64,000 nucleotides of DNA, from the NCBI RefSeq assembly GCF_001895085.1, contig NZ_BDFD01000009.1, forward strand, positions 41,205 through 105,204, written 5' to 3'. Position numbers and translations under genes: made by a program. Positions 15,988 through 26,605 of this stretch are shown one piece after another. Every line of letters begins with the position of its first letter. The first letter of the stretch is position 1. The notes beneath the pieces are model-generated. The model made no database searches. It saw nothing but the letters and a program-made list of their open reading frames with translations, and had not been told where the DNA came from. Origin of the DNA: Mariprofundus micogutta. Lineage in GTDB: Bacteria > Pseudomonadota > Zetaproteobacteria > Mariprofundales > Mariprofundaceae.

Positions 15988-18006
15988 CTAATCTGTGGAT
16001 TCTGCGAACGGGCGCCAGAAGCGCTGCATATCTTCGGATGGCGTGAACTCAGGCAGGTTTTCGAACCACTGGCGAATCAAACCGGCATCCTCAGACATAT
16101 TCAATAACCTGAAGCCCGCATCGCCATGCTGACGTGTGCCGACAGCATCACCGCCACCACGCATGGCCAGATCTGCTTCAGCCAGTTCAAGACCATCATG
16201 AGTATTTACCATCTGCTTCAGACGTGCCATCGAGCCTTCAGATGTTTCAGGTCCGGCAACCAGCATGCAATATCCCTGATCCGATGAGCGCCCTACGCGG
16301 CCTCTGAGCTGATGCAGTTGTGCCAGTCCGTAAGCTTGTGCGGCCTCAATTACGATCAGGCGTGCTTCAGGAACATTCACTCCCACCTCTACAACGGTCG
16401 TGGATACAAGGATTGTGCACTGACCCGTAGTAAATGCCTCCAGTGCAGCATGCTTGTCTTTGGACTTCATGCGTCCATGCAGACCGATTACATTGGCATC
16501 AGGAAAATATCCTTTCAATAACTCCACACGCTGATCGACCGACAATCCATCCTCATCTTCGTCAATACGTGGGACAATCCAGTAGATTCGCCCATCTCCA
16601 TCCAGGATGCGCTGCATACCACCAATCAGAGGCTGCATCTTGCTTGAAGCAATCACGCGAGTTTCCACAGGCTTTCTGCCCGGCGGCATACCACGCATAA
16701 TGGAGAGGTCCATATCTCCATAGAGAGCAAGTGCCAATGTGCGTGGAATCGGTGTTGCGGTCATGCCGAGCAGATGAACTGCTTCATGGCCTTCGCGCTT
16801 TTTATCGGCCAGAGCCCATCGTTGTCGAACGCCAAAACGATGTTGCTCATCAACCAGTGCCAGCGCCAGCTGTTTAAAATGCACATCTTCAGTCAACAAA
16901 GCATGCGTACCGACAATCAGCTTTAACTCACCACTCTGCAACTCCGCCAGCATCTCTCTGCGTGCCCTGGCCCTTGTACTGCCGGTCAGTAGTTTTATTT
17001 CAAGGCCTAAGGGAGCAAACAGTTCCGCAAGTGTTTCGGCATGCTGATTGGCCAGCACCTCAGTCGGAGCAAGCAGTGCAGCCTGATAACCACAGCCTGC
17101 AGCCTTGGCCATGGCAAGGGCGGCAATCCACGTTTTGCCTGCTCCCACATCACCCTGCAGTAATCTATGCATGCGTTTGCCGCTATGCAGATCTTGTGAG
17201 ATATCCGACCAGACTGTGGTTTGCGCTTCAGTCAGCGGAAACGGTAGGCTGTTCAACAACTGTTCGCTCAAGCCCTCCCGCTGCAATGTAAGTCCAGGAC
17301 AGTCTGCCGCGACTTTTTTCTCCCGCATCAGATGCAGGTAAATAATGACCTCCTCAGATTTAAGCCGGACATTGGCTTTCTCCAACAGATCACGATCCGC
17401 ATCTTCCGGGCCATGCAAACGAGCCAGTGCACTTCTCAAGTCAGGCAGATGAAATTCACTCGCCAGTCTGGCATCCAGGGGGCTTGCTGCCGTTGTCGGC
17501 AACAGAGCCAGCACCTGCTTGATCATTGTGCTTATGCGTTTTCCACCTAATCCGGCCAGCGATGCGTAAACCGGCCGATAACCCGGATGGTATGCTTCCA
17601 TCACACACCAGTCCGGATGATTCATCTGCAGATAACCTTTCCATGACTCCACACTACCGCGCACAGAAATTTCTCTGCCCTCAGTCAGTCGCGCATCGGT
17701 CATCATATAACCGGAATGGAAAAAATTGAGAGCAATAAAGCCTGTTTCATCAGCAAGTTTGATCATCACCTGCCGATTTCGACCAAAGCCGCGCGCCTGT
17801 TTGGAGACGATACGACCATTGATGCGTGCATCCATCCCCTCCTGCAGTGATGCGATAGGCATGACGTGGCGATCATCCACGTAATCCTTTGGCAGATGCA
17901 GGAGAAAATCTCCAATGCAGTTGATGCCACGGCTCATCAATCGCTTCTCAAGGGTAGCTCCAATACCGGGTATCACAGTCAACGGCTGTGCAAACAAATC
18001 GTACAT
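15988..18006 (-). CDS. recG: ATP-dependent DNA helicase RecG
   Basis: A 672-residue branch-migrating helicase that rescues stalled forks and processes recombination intermediates. The N-terminal wedge domain begins PLTVIPGIGATLEKRL, with LLHLPKDYVDDR. The motor domain has Walker A GDVGAGKTWIAALA, Walker B LVDEQHRFGVRQR (DEQH), the TATPIPRTLAL motif, and the C-terminal VVEVGVNVPEA and QLRGRVGRSSDQGYC motifs. Length is close to the family norm (E. coli 693). It lies near spoT-rpoZ-gmk, as in many proteobacteria, but here divergently transcribed rpmB intervenes. Confidence 0.97.
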   Translation of the reverse strand: MYDLFAQPLTVIPGIGATLEKRLMSRGINCIGDFLLHLPKDYVDDRHVMPIASLQEGMDARINGRIVSKQARGFGRNRQVMIKLADETGFIALNFFHSGYMMTDARLTEGREISVRGSVESWKGYLQMNHPDWCVMEAYHPGYRPVYASLAGLGGKRISTMIKQVLALLPTTAASPLDARLASEFHLPDLRSALARLHGPEDADRDLLEKANVRLKSEEVIIYLHLMREKKVAADCPGLTLQREGLSEQLLNSLPFPLTEAQTTVWSDISQDLHSGKRMHRLLQGDVGAGKTWIAALAMAKAAGCGYQAALLAPTEVLANQHAETLAELFAPLGLEIKLLTGSTRARARREMLAELQSGELKLIVGTHALLTEDVHFKQLALALVDEQHRFGVRQRWALADKKREGHEAVHLLGMTATPIPRTLALALYGDMDLSIMRGMPPGRKPVETRVIASSKMQPLIGGMQRILDGDGRIYWIVPRIDEDEDGLSVDQRVELLKGYFPDANVIGLHGRMKSKDKHAALEAFTTGQCTILVSTTVVEVGVNVPEARLIVIEAAQAYGLAQLHQLRGRVGRSSDQGYCMLVAGPETSEGSMARLKQMVNTHDGLELAEADLAMRGGGDAVGTRQHGDAGFRLLNMSEDAGLIRQWFENLPEFTPSEDMQRFWRPFAESTD

Positions 18007-18238
18007 AGGCTGATATTGACCGATTACATGGCCTTGCTCAACCGGGCATAATACGGACAGCTCAACAACTGAAGCAAGGCATCTTATGTGCTGAAAAACC
18101 CGTTTTATTTCAACAGTTCAGGCAAAAGAATCATAACAATCTGGTCTATTTCGATATCAGGTCAAAAAGAGTGAACTTTTTACTTGTATGCTCCAGCACA
18201 TTCACCTAAAGTGCGCCCCGTTTTCGGAGGTAATAGTT

Positions 18239-18430
18239 ATGGCAAAACGTTGTGAAGTATGTGGAAAAGGCCCAATGAGCGGCAACAATGTCAGTCACGC
18301 GCATAATACGACGCGTCGTCGTTTCCTGCCTAACCTGCAGCAAGTTCGTGCTGTTGTGAATGGACAGACTGCTAAAGTAAAGGTTTGCTCAAGCTGCCTG
18401 CGTTCCGGCAAGATCCAGAAAGCCGCCTGA
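18239..18430 (+). CDS. rpmB: 50S ribosomal protein L28 (zinc-ribbon form)
   Basis: A 63-residue L28. I start at the ATG at 18239, preceded by CGGAGGT; the longer in-frame start at 18188 adds non-homologous sequence. The core [20 protein letters not shown] is diagnostic. It carries two CxxC pairs, CEVC (residues 5-8) and CSSC, expected to bind zinc. This form is usual in Firmicutes and deltaproteobacteria, while enteric-type L28 lacks them. The usual neighbour rpmG (L33) is not found here. The 232-bp upstream gap presumably holds the promoter, but I see no convincing -35/-10 pair. Confidence 0.96.
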   Translation: MAKRCEVCGKGPMSGNNVSHAHNTTRRRFLPNLQQVRAVVNGQTAKVKVCSSCLRSGKIQKAA

Positions 18431-18448
18431 TTACCTCATACTAAATTC

Positions 18449-18487
18449 AAAAAAGGGGCGCCTGTCAGTCAGGCGCCCCTTTTTATT
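18449..18487. terminator. Bidirectional terminator between rpmB and ridA
   Basis: A perfect 10-base stem, GGGGCGCCTG/CAGGCGCCCC, with a five-base loop lies at 18455-18479. It is flanked by six A residues on the left and a T-rich run on the right, so it works as a Rho-independent terminator for both rpmB (+) and ridA (-). Confidence 0.93.
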
Positions 18488-18505
18488 TGTATTCCAGAAC
18501 TGTTT

Positions 18506-18892
18506 TCAGCCTGCTCTGGCAACCAGATCCATCTCTACTTTAGCGCCCAGTGGCAAAGCAGCTACAGCGACCGTAGCACGCGCAGGCCTGTGCTCGCCCA
18601 GCCACTCTGCATAAATCGCATTCACCAGTGGGAAGTCACCCATATCAGTAAGAAAGATATTCACCTTCAGAATATCGGTCAGTGAAACACCTGCTTCACT
18701 CAGTACGGCAGACAGATTTTTCGTTACCTGCCCGGCCTGTGACTCTACATCATCGCCAATGAGCTTACCCTCGCCAGGCACCAGCCCGATCTGGCCCGAG
18801 GCATAGAGTACACCTCCGGAAACAACAGCCTGACTATATGGGCCCACTGCTTTAGGGGCATCATCCGAATGAATAACCTGTATACAACTCAT
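18506..18892 (-). CDS. ridA: RidA family enamine/imine deaminase
   Basis: A 128-residue YjgF/YER057c/UK114 protein. Family motifs are APKAVGPYSQAV, the LYASGQIGL strand, the catalytic Arg in HRPARATVAV and the C-terminal LPLGAKVEMDLVA. It hydrolyses reactive 2-aminoacrylate and similar enamines formed by PLP enzymes. Its start overlaps the spoT stop by four bases, so it is translated from the spoT transcript and ends at the bidirectional terminator. Confidence 0.93.
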   Translation of the reverse strand: MSCIQVIHSDDAPKAVGPYSQAVVSGGVLYASGQIGLVPGEGKLIGDDVESQAGQVTKNLSAVLSEAGVSLTDILKVNIFLTDMGDFPLVNAIYAEWLGEHRPARATVAVAALPLGAKVEMDLVARAG

Positions 18893-21045
18893 GTCTCTTT
18901 TTCCTTCTTGTTTGTTGTTTTTGATGAAGATTTCCGACTGAAGAAGTCGCGAAGCGTTTCACCCAGAGCCCGTGTTTCCGGTTTACCACTTAGCCCGACC
19001 CTGTTACGACGGGACACACTCACCACGCCTGATACAGACTTGATCGAACGCAATACTGCAGCCAGATGTTTGCGATCCTCCACTTCCACCAGAAACAACA
19101 GCTCAGTCATTGAACCACCGCGCTGGCTTAGCTTCAGATCCTCAATGCTCGATGATGCATCGGCAATACTACGTGTCACATTGGCCAGCATGCCACGCTC
19201 ATTTTGCGAGCGCACTTCGATACCGGTCTTAAACAGTTGGCCACGTTTGGCCTCCCACTCGACCTCCAGCCAATCCACGTTACCCTGGCTGGCAACTTCA
19301 GGACACTTGCGATGATGCAGCATCATACCTTCGCCGGCAGTGAACAGACCAAGGACAGGATCGCCCGGAATCGGATGACAGCAACCCGCCGCATGCATCA
19401 TGGAGCGTTTCAGCCCTTTCAGCTTCAGTGGCAGAACCCGCTTATCATGTTCGGTAGCCTCGAGCAGTGAATGAATTGGTATCTCACCGCGGCCCAGACG
19501 TATCTTGAGATCTTCCATATTCTCACAATTGAAACGCTTCAGCGTATCTGCAGGCACATCTTTTTTTCCAATGGCTTCGCGCAGAATCTTCTGCCCCACC
19601 CGGACACATGTTTCTCGCTCCTGGCGCTTGAACCACTGCCGGATGGACTGACGCGCACGTGGTGTTTTCACATACTGCAACCATTGCCTGCTTGGCGACT
19701 GGTCCGGACTGGTCATAATTTCAATCTGATCACCATTTCTCAAACGCGTAGAAAAATCGGCCATTTCACCATTGATACGCACACCGATGCAGTGATGACC
19801 GACATCAGTATGTACGGCATAGGCAAAATCAAGTGGCCGGGCTCCTCTTGGCAAGGGGAAAATATCACCGTCACGGCTGAATACATAAACCTCCTGAACA
19901 AACAGATCGAGTCGCACATTCTCAAGGAATTCACTCGGGTTTTCAGTATCCTTCAATAGATCGGTCAACTGCTTCAGCCACTTGAAACTTTCGCGCTCAC
20001 CAGCTTCAGTTGAGCCTTCTTTATAAGCCCAGTGAGCAGCCACACCATCTTCAGCATATGAATGCATTGCATCAGTTCTGATCTGCACCTCAATGCGGAA
20101 ATTTTCCGGTCCGATTACAGCGGTGTGCAGTGATTGATAACCATTGGGCTTGGGCAGAGCAATATAATCCTTGAAACGCCCAGGAACCGGACGATACAGA
20201 CTGTGTACAACACCCAGGGCCTGATAACATTTAGTCATATCTTCAACGATGACCCTAAACGCCACCAGATCGAATATATCATCAAAGTTCACATGTTTGC
20301 GCTGCATTTTTTCATGTATGCTATACAGGTGTTTCATGCGCCCCTGTACCCGGACTTCCATCCCCTGCCGCTCCAGAGCCTGCTGAATAATACTTTCCAG
20401 CCTTTCACGCGTTTTGTTCAAGCCTTCAAGGCGCCCCTGCATCTCTTGCAATAGTGATTTGTAAGCATCGGTTTCGAGATAGGAAAATACGAGGTCTTCC
20501 ATCTCCTGTTTGATCCAGTGAATGCCAAGCCTGTGCGCCAGCGGTGCGTAGATCTGCAGCGTCTCTTCTCCGATCATGCGACGCTTTTCTTCACGCATGA
20601 AACCGAGTGTGCGCATGTTATGCAGACGATCAGCCAGCTTGACGATCAACACACGCAGATCCTTGGCAGTAGCCAGAATCATTTTACGAAAATTTTCTGC
20701 CTGTTTATGCTCGGATGAATTAAAATGAATCTTACCGATCTTCGTGACACCATCGACTAGGGTGGCCACATCCGAGCCAAAATGAGATTCAACATCATCC
20801 AGACTTACATCGGTATCTTCAACAGTATCATGCAGAATACCCGTGATAATAGTGGCCTCATCCATACCAAGGCTGGCAAGAATATCGGCTACGGCCAATG
20901 GGTGGGTAATATAGGGTTCACCGGATATACGCGTCTGACCGGCATGAGCATGAGCCGCAAAAACATAAGCGCGGTTTATACGGTCAAGGTCTGCCTTTGG
21001 TGCATAAGAGGCAACACGTTCGGTAATTTCAAAAATTCGGCTCAC
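18889..21045 (-). CDS. spoT: Bifunctional (p)ppGpp synthetase/hydrolase
   Basis: A 718-residue Rel/SpoT protein. Domains in order: HD hydrolase (about 25-180, with HAGQTRISGEPYITHPLAVA and HDTVEDTD), synthetase (about 235-345, with FRVIVEDMTKCYQALG, GRFKDYIALPKPNGYQSLHT and EVQIRT), TGS (about 385-445, VFSRDGDIFPLPRGA), helical and Cys-rich CCHPIPGD region (about 555-580), and a C-terminal ACT domain. The HD motif is intact, so hydrolysis is expected. The conserved order gmk-rpoZ-spoT supports spoT as the symbol. It starts 46 bp after rpoZ ends. Confidence 0.95.
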   Translation of the reverse strand: MSRIFEITERVASYAPKADLDRINRAYVFAAHAHAGQTRISGEPYITHPLAVADILASLGMDEATIITGILHDTVEDTDVSLDDVESHFGSDVATLVDGVTKIGKIHFNSSEHKQAENFRKMILATAKDLRVLIVKLADRLHNMRTLGFMREEKRRMIGEETLQIYAPLAHRLGIHWIKQEMEDLVFSYLETDAYKSLLQEMQGRLEGLNKTRERLESIIQQALERQGMEVRVQGRMKHLYSIHEKMQRKHVNFDDIFDLVAFRVIVEDMTKCYQALGVVHSLYRPVPGRFKDYIALPKPNGYQSLHTAVIGPENFRIEVQIRTDAMHSYAEDGVAAHWAYKEGSTEAGERESFKWLKQLTDLLKDTENPSEFLENVRLDLFVQEVYVFSRDGDIFPLPRGARPLDFAYAVHTDVGHHCIGVRINGEMADFSTRLRNGDQIEIMTSPDQSPSRQWLQYVKTPRARQSIRQWFKRQERETCVRVGQKILREAIGKKDVPADTLKRFNCENMEDLKIRLGRGEIPIHSLLEATEHDKRVLPLKLKGLKRSMMHAAGCCHPIPGDPVLGLFTAGEGMMLHHRKCPEVASQGNVDWLEVEWEAKRGQLFKTGIEVRSQNERGMLANVTRSIADASSSIEDLKLSQRGGSMTELLFLVEVEDRKHLAAVLRSIKSVSGVVSVSRRNRVGLSGKPETRALGETLRDFFSRKSSSKTTNKKEKET

Positions 21046-21091
21046 GGCTTATAGTGAATAAAATTCATAGATGCATGCAAGCCAATGGCAA

Positions 21092-21349
21092 TCAGGCGGC
21101 GCTGGCCTCTTCTTCATCAAACTGGCTGGCACGCAGACGGGCCTGTTCATCCTGTTCAAACAGAGCTTCCCACGAAACATAACCATCGCCCATTTCGCGC
21201 AATGCCTGTACAGCATGTTTATCACCTTCTGTCTCAAGCAGCGGAGGCATGCCATTAAGCAGCTGGCGGGCGCGGCGGGATGCCAACAAAACCATTTCAA
21301 AACGGTTAGGATAATAACGAATGCAATCTTCTACTGTTACGCGAGCCAT
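21092..21349 (-). CDS. rpoZ: RNA polymerase omega subunit
   Basis: An 85-residue omega subunit beginning MARVTVEDCIRYYPNRFEMVLLASRRARQL, with the conserved NRFxLVxxAxxRAxQL helix that clamps beta-prime. The start is supported by GGAGGT ten bases upstream. It sits between gmk and spoT in the standard order. The 239-bp gap to gmk contains AT-rich sequence around 21410-21430 that could carry its promoter, but I cannot assign boxes with confidence. Confidence 0.95.
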   Translation of the reverse strand: MARVTVEDCIRYYPNRFEMVLLASRRARQLLNGMPPLLETEGDKHAVQALREMGDGYVSWEALFEQDEQARLRASQFDEEEASAA

Positions 21350-21588
21350 GGCGGCTTACCTCCAACTGAACTATGTCTGACAACCTAGAAAAGACCGCGT
21401 AAAATGCAACTCTTATAATATATGATCTAGAACGTCGCTGAAAAACCAGATCCATGTTTTTTTGATATTCACCACATCCATGTGGCTCATCCCCGGTTTC
21501 CAGCTGCCATGCCATTTCACTCCTGAGAAAGGTCAGCAAGTGACGTCCGAAGAGTGCTCTGCTACCCCTGAGCATCCTTACTTCATAT

Positions 21589-22403
<815 letters not shown>

Positions 22404-22505
22404 CTAATCTTAATGAGAAACTGTATTGATTGCGAAAACAATTCTCGTATCCGTAATGTAATTACCTGTTTCCGCACGATGAATGTGGCAGTAGTCTCGT
22501 TTCTT

Positions 22506-23585
22506 ATGTCTGATCGAAATATTTCCGCCTCGTCAAAGCAGAACTCACAACTCAAGGTCTATGCAGATCTGGTTCAACTCTACCCGGAAAATGAGGCATA
22601 TATAGGACAATACGCTGAACTCCTGCTTGATGATGGACAGTTGGCCACTGCTACAGAAATACTACGCCACCTGCATAAACTGTTATTAAAAAAAGGCGAC
22701 AAAGGAAAAGCAGACAAGCTGGCCCGACGCTTCCCTCAAATCGGGCGCATCAAAGAGTCAGGTGATCAAAGCCAGGAAGATATCACCAGTCTGTTACCCT
22801 CCTCCATGCAAAATCGCCTGTGGCTGAAATTGCATCAAAAACGTGTACAAGAGGGTCGTCACCTGTTTCGTCGCGGCGAAGTGGAAGACACGCTTTACCT
22901 TGTTTGTGAAGGAGAACTTGCAGAATTTGTCCGTGGCGCGACTGGCAAACATGTATTGCTTAATCTGGTTCATACCGGAGACGTGATTGGTGAGGCTAAC
23001 CTGCTGACACCCGGTCCGCATAAAACTGATGTTGTAGCGAATAAAAACAGCATTGTCGCCAAACTACCACGCAATAAAATGACTGCGGCACTAAACAACA
23101 CACCTGCGCTGAAAGCCGCCCTGCAGCACAAAGCTGATATCCGCCGTATCACCGGTCTGATCTCTTCCTGTCCCTTGCTGGAAAATGTACCTCTGGATAT
23201 GCGCCAGCATATGGCTAAAGAGAGTTTCATTCGCCAGTACCCTGCAGGCACCACGATCCACAAGTCGGGAGAAAAGTTGAACTATGTTGATCTGGTAATT
23301 CGAGGAGAAGCTTGCTTCCAATTACAAAATAATGAATCGATCAAAGAGCTGAAATCACTTGTACCCGGCTCGCTTGTGGGTGATACAGCAGTCATTCAGG
23401 GCGGTGGTTGCCCTGCCGATATGGTTGCACTGTCAGCTCTGGCTATTGTACATATTTCCAGTGATGCCTTTAAAACTGTCGTGGAAGCTTATCCGCCACT
23501 GCGCAACGCGCTGTTTTCCAATGCAGCAAAACAACGAGCCCAATTGATGAGTAAACTCAACGAATTCCAGACGCAACAGATATAA
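22506..23585 (+). CDS. Protein with two cyclic-nucleotide-binding domains, no output domain
   Basis: The start is uncertain; I take the ATG at 22506 (MSDRNISASSKQN), which removes a poorly structured 31-residue extension beginning at 22413. The N-terminal 75 residues form TPR-like helices (YPENEAYIGQYAELLLDDGQ, ATEILRHLHKLLL). Two CAP_ED domains follow: about residues 105-215 (HLFRRGEVEDTLYLVCEGEL, GDVIGEANLLTPGP) and about 230-345 (IHKSGEKLNYVDLVIRGEA, GSLVGDTAVIQGG). No helix-turn-helix, kinase or channel domain is present. The phosphate-binding Arg of cAMP sites is not obvious, so ligand binding is unproven. It may act as a scaffold or sensor partner. Confidence 0.75.
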   Translation: MSDRNISASSKQNSQLKVYADLVQLYPENEAYIGQYAELLLDDGQLATATEILRHLHKLLLKKGDKGKADKLARRFPQIGRIKESGDQSQEDITSLLPSSMQNRLWLKLHQKRVQEGRHLFRRGEVEDTLYLVCEGELAEFVRGATGKHVLLNLVHTGDVIGEANLLTPGPHKTDVVANKNSIVAKLPRNKMTAALNNTPALKAALQHKADIRRITGLISSCPLLENVPLDMRQHMAKESFIRQYPAGTTIHKSGEKLNYVDLVIRGEACFQLQNNESIKELKSLVPGSLVGDTAVIQGGGCPADMVALSALAIVHISSDAFKTVVEAYPPLRNALFSNAAKQRAQLMSKLNEFQTQQI

Positions 23586-23589
23586 GCGT

Positions 23590-23775
23590 TCAGCTGCGGA
23601 TGAACTTCACCAGCAGCCAGCCAATCACGATTGCACTGAGACCCGCCATGCGAATCGCGCGCGGTGATATTTCAGGAAGTTTACGCATCATATTGATCAT
23701 CTGCTGGGGGAAGAGCGCATAGATTGCGCCCTCCAACACCAGCAACAGACCTAAAGCAGCCCAGAGATCATCCAT
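23590..23775 (-). CDS. DUF2065 (YjeT-like) small membrane protein
   Basis: A 61-residue protein with two hydrophobic helices: DDLWAALGLLLVLEGAIYALFP and IRMAGLSAIVIGWLLVKFI. The LVLEGxxYALFP motif is typical of DUF2065/YjeT. It lies 27 bp after hflC, the conserved position for this family in proteobacteria, and probably belongs to the hflKC operon. Function is unknown. Confidence 0.88.
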   Translation of the reverse strand: MDDLWAALGLLLVLEGAIYALFPQQMINMMRKLPEISPRAIRMAGLSAIVIGWLLVKFIRS

Positions 23776-23802
23776 GATGTTTCAGCCCTGCGGGCAATAA
23801 CA

Positions 23803-24675
23803 TTATCGTCTGGACTGTTGAAAAAAGTTGAAAAATTCAGAATCCGGTGAAATCACCAGACGTGTATTCACATCAATGGATTCGCGATACGCTTCCAGTG
23901 AACGGGTAAAAGCATAAAACTGACGGTCTTTGTTGTATGCCCTGGCATAAATAGCCGTGGTCAAAGCATCTGCTTTACCGCGAAGAATTTCGGACTGCTT
24001 ATACGCTTCAGCCAAAATAGTCTTCTGAGTTTTTTCAGCGGTTGCACGAATTTCCTTGGCAGCCTCTTCACCCTCGGAACGATACTCCTTGGCAATACGA
24101 TTACGTTCAGCCTTCATACGCTGGAATACGGCTTCCGAGTTCTCCTGCGGCAGGTCGGCACGTTTAATGCGTACATCTACCACAGTAATACCGTAATCTT
24201 TCACACCTTCATCGGCACGGTCACGAATCGTCTGCATCAGCTCAACACGCAGATTTGCCTTATCACCACCGGATACAATCTCATGCAGGGTATGCTGACC
24301 CAGCACCTCACGAACCTTACCGCGAACCACATCGTCCATGCGTGCCGCCACACCATTCTGTGTTCGGGCAACCTGATATACTTTCAGAGGATCGGTAATA
24401 CGCCAGCGAGCGTAATTATCCACCAGAATCGATTTCTTGTCCTTGGTAATAACTTCATTCGGCGGCACATCACTTTCCAGCAAACGTCCGTCAAAACGTT
24501 CAACACTCTGCCATGGCCATTTGAAGTGCAGACCGGCTTCCTTCACTACATCTTTCGGATTACCGAACTGCAGCACCAGCGTCTGCTCACGCTGATCCAC
24601 CACAAATGCACTCATACCAATGATTGAGGCCAGAATTACTGCAACAACTGCCATCATAGTCTGTTTCGGACTCAT
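23803..24675 (-). CDS. hflC: HflC, FtsH protease modulator
   Basis: A 290-residue SPFH/prohibitin-family membrane protein. It has one N-terminal membrane helix (MMAVVAVILASIIGMSAFVV), the SPFH domain (VVDQREQTLVLQFGNP, GLHFKWPWQSVERFDGRLL), and a long charged coiled coil (about 185-245, RMKAERNRIAKEYRSEGEEAAKEIRA). With HflK it forms a large periplasmic cage around FtsH and limits its proteolysis. Its start overlaps the hflK stop as ATGA. Confidence 0.95.
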   Translation of the reverse strand: MSPKQTMMAVVAVILASIIGMSAFVVDQREQTLVLQFGNPKDVVKEAGLHFKWPWQSVERFDGRLLESDVPPNEVITKDKKSILVDNYARWRITDPLKVYQVARTQNGVAARMDDVVRGKVREVLGQHTLHEIVSGGDKANLRVELMQTIRDRADEGVKDYGITVVDVRIKRADLPQENSEAVFQRMKAERNRIAKEYRSEGEEAAKEIRATAEKTQKTILAEAYKQSEILRGKADALTTAIYARAYNKDRQFYAFTRSLEAYRESIDVNTRLVISPDSEFFNFFQQSRR

Positions 24676-25784
24676 TTCTGCACCTCCACCTTGTTAGCAT
24701 TTTTATTCAATGGGAGATAAGGCAACACGTGGCCTGCCACCTTGCCATCAACAATAATCTTGTCCGCCTTGCTCAAAACTTCCTGCATGGTATCCATATA
24801 CAGACGCTTGCGGGTTACTTCAGGAGCTTGTTTATAGGCTAACAGCAAACTCTCGAAACGATCCGCCTCACCCTTGGCTCGCTCGACCACAGCCTTACCA
24901 TAGGCCTCGGCGTCAAGGACCATCTTCTTACCTTCACCACGCGCATTTGGAATAATCGCATTGGCATAAGCTTCCGCTTCATTCTTGGCACGCTCTTTAT
25001 CTTCACGAGCACTTGCTACGTCCTTGAATTCCTTGATAACACGCTCAGGCGGCTGAACATCCTGCAATTTCACCGTGCTGACAGAGATACCTGCCTCATA
25101 GCTGTCGAGAATCTGCTGAATCAGTTCCTGAGTTTCTACTTCCACCTCGGCCTTTTTGGTGGTCAGTACATCATCGATCAGGGTACGGCCTATCACTTCA
25201 CGAATGGCAGACTCGGCTGCGTCGCGTACGGTCTTGGTAGCGCTGTCGATATTAAACAGGAAATTTTCCACACTCTTGATCTTGTACTGTACGATGAACG
25301 AGATATCTACAATATTTTCGTCTTTGGTCAGCATCAATGACTCATTGGCACGCTTGCGCACGGTGCCATCACCAAACTGGCGGAACCCGATTTCCAGACG
25401 CTGTACACGTGTCACAGGCAGCTTCTCAACAGTTTCAATCGGGTATGGAATATGCCAGTTCAGACCCGGGCCTTTGGTCGCCACATGTTTACCAAAACGC
25501 AGTACCACGGCTTCTTCATCGGCTGCAACCATATACAGACCACCGAAAACACCCCAGATGACAAATACTGCCGCCATGATGCCGGTAATAAATCCTTTGC
25601 TTAGATTCGGAGTTCCACCTGAGCCGTTACTACCACCGCCGGAGCCACCGAAGAATCCGCCAAAGCGTTCCTGCAAGCGACGAATGACCTCATCAAGATC
25701 AGGGGGAGTCTGGTTGCCTCCGCCATTTCCGCGATTACCCCACGGGTTCTGGTTTTGATTGTTATCATTGTTGCTCCAGGGCAT
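24672..25784 (-). CDS. hflK: HflK, FtsH protease modulator
   Basis: A 370-residue partner of HflC. The cytosolic N-terminus is Asn/Gly-rich (NNDNNQNQNPWGNRGNGGG) with PPDLDEVIRRLQERFGGFFGG, diagnostic of HflK. One membrane helix follows (about 70-92), then an SPFH domain (ADEEAVVLRFGK, GPGLNWHIPYPIE) and a coiled coil rich in Lys/Glu/Ala. It lacks a hflX/hfq-type neighbour; upstream is the EI24 gene, 116 bp away. The hflK-hflC-yjeT order is conserved. Confidence 0.95.
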   Translation of the reverse strand: MPWSNNDNNQNQNPWGNRGNGGGNQTPPDLDEVIRRLQERFGGFFGGSGGGSNGSGGTPNLSKGFITGIMAAVFVIWGVFGGLYMVAADEEAVVLRFGKHVATKGPGLNWHIPYPIETVEKLPVTRVQRLEIGFRQFGDGTVRKRANESLMLTKDENIVDISFIVQYKIKSVENFLFNIDSATKTVRDAAESAIREVIGRTLIDDVLTTKKAEVEVETQELIQQILDSYEAGISVSTVKLQDVQPPERVIKEFKDVASAREDKERAKNEAEAYANAIIPNARGEGKKMVLDAEAYGKAVVERAKGEADRFESLLLAYKQAPEVTRKRLYMDTMQEVLSKADKIIVDGKVAGHVLPYLPLNKNANKVEVQK

Positions 25785-25900
25785 GCATGACCTCCATCGA
25801 AATACAGCGACGCAGTGTAACCAGCTAACCAGCGCTTTGCACCCCCTGTTTTCAAGGGTTTTTACATGTTCGGAATTTTACCGATCAGCTGATTTACTGA

Positions 25901-26605
25901 TTACTCTTCACGATTGACGAGATGCTGGCTCAATCCGACCACTGCTGCCGGAATGACCAGTAGATTCAATAGTGGAACCATCAACAGCAGTGTTGCCAGG
26001 CCGGAAAAACCGATATAAAACCAGCGTTCCTCATTCAGCTCACTTTTTCGTCTGGCATAATTCCAGTTGCGCCGTGAGGCTGGTGTATCAATCAATTCAA
26101 AACTCAGGAAACGAACTCCGCCATAAACCCATAATGCAGTTGCCACTGGCGGAAGCCAGAAGAACAGCAGTGCTGCGCCCCCCCAGAGCATCAGTCCCAG
26201 CAATGGCCGCACAGAGTTGGCCAAACTGTGCATCACCAGCTGCATCCAGCCTGAAGTTTGTTCGGCCAGCTCAGAACCGGTACGCTGCTCGACCCGTCTG
26301 GCCAACAGGTCCAGCCACGGCGCCACGGCCGCAGAACCCAGAGCCACAAAGCTGACGATACCGCACAGGACGGCCAGAACAAATGCCAGCAACCAGGCCA
26401 GCCATGATACAATCTGCCAGTACCAGGCATCCCCTTCTGGAATCCAGAGGTTGGCGACATAATCAATCAGCCAGAATACGCCGCCGGTAAGCAACAACAT
26501 CAGTACGAGCAGCAATCCCGCCATACGCCACAGCACACTGCGCAGTTCTGCTCTGGCAAGCAGCTGCTTCAGACCGGTTATAAAGAGAGCAGCACCTTTA
26601 AACAT
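25901..26605 (-). CDS. EI24/CysZ-like membrane protein
   Basis: A 234-residue protein with four or more strong hydrophobic segments (about 24-50, 64-92, 130-160 and 197-225) and the N-terminal FKGAALFITGLKQLL typical of the EI24/CysZ-like domain family. CysZ members move sulfate; there are no sulfur-assimilation genes here to support that function, so I leave it general. Its start shares one base with the stop of the DUF2007 gene (TGATG), implying coupled translation. Confidence 0.7.
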   Translation of the reverse strand: MFKGAALFITGLKQLLARAELRSVLWRMAGLLLVLMLLLTGGVFWLIDYVANLWIPEGDAWYWQIVSWLAWLLAFVLAVLCGIVSFVALGSAAVAPWLDLLARRVEQRTGSELAEQTSGWMQLVMHSLANSVRPLLGLMLWGGAALLFFWLPPVATALWVYGGVRFLSFELIDTPASRRNWNYARRKSELNEERWFYIGFSGLATLLLMVPLLNLLVIPAAVVGLSQHLVNREE

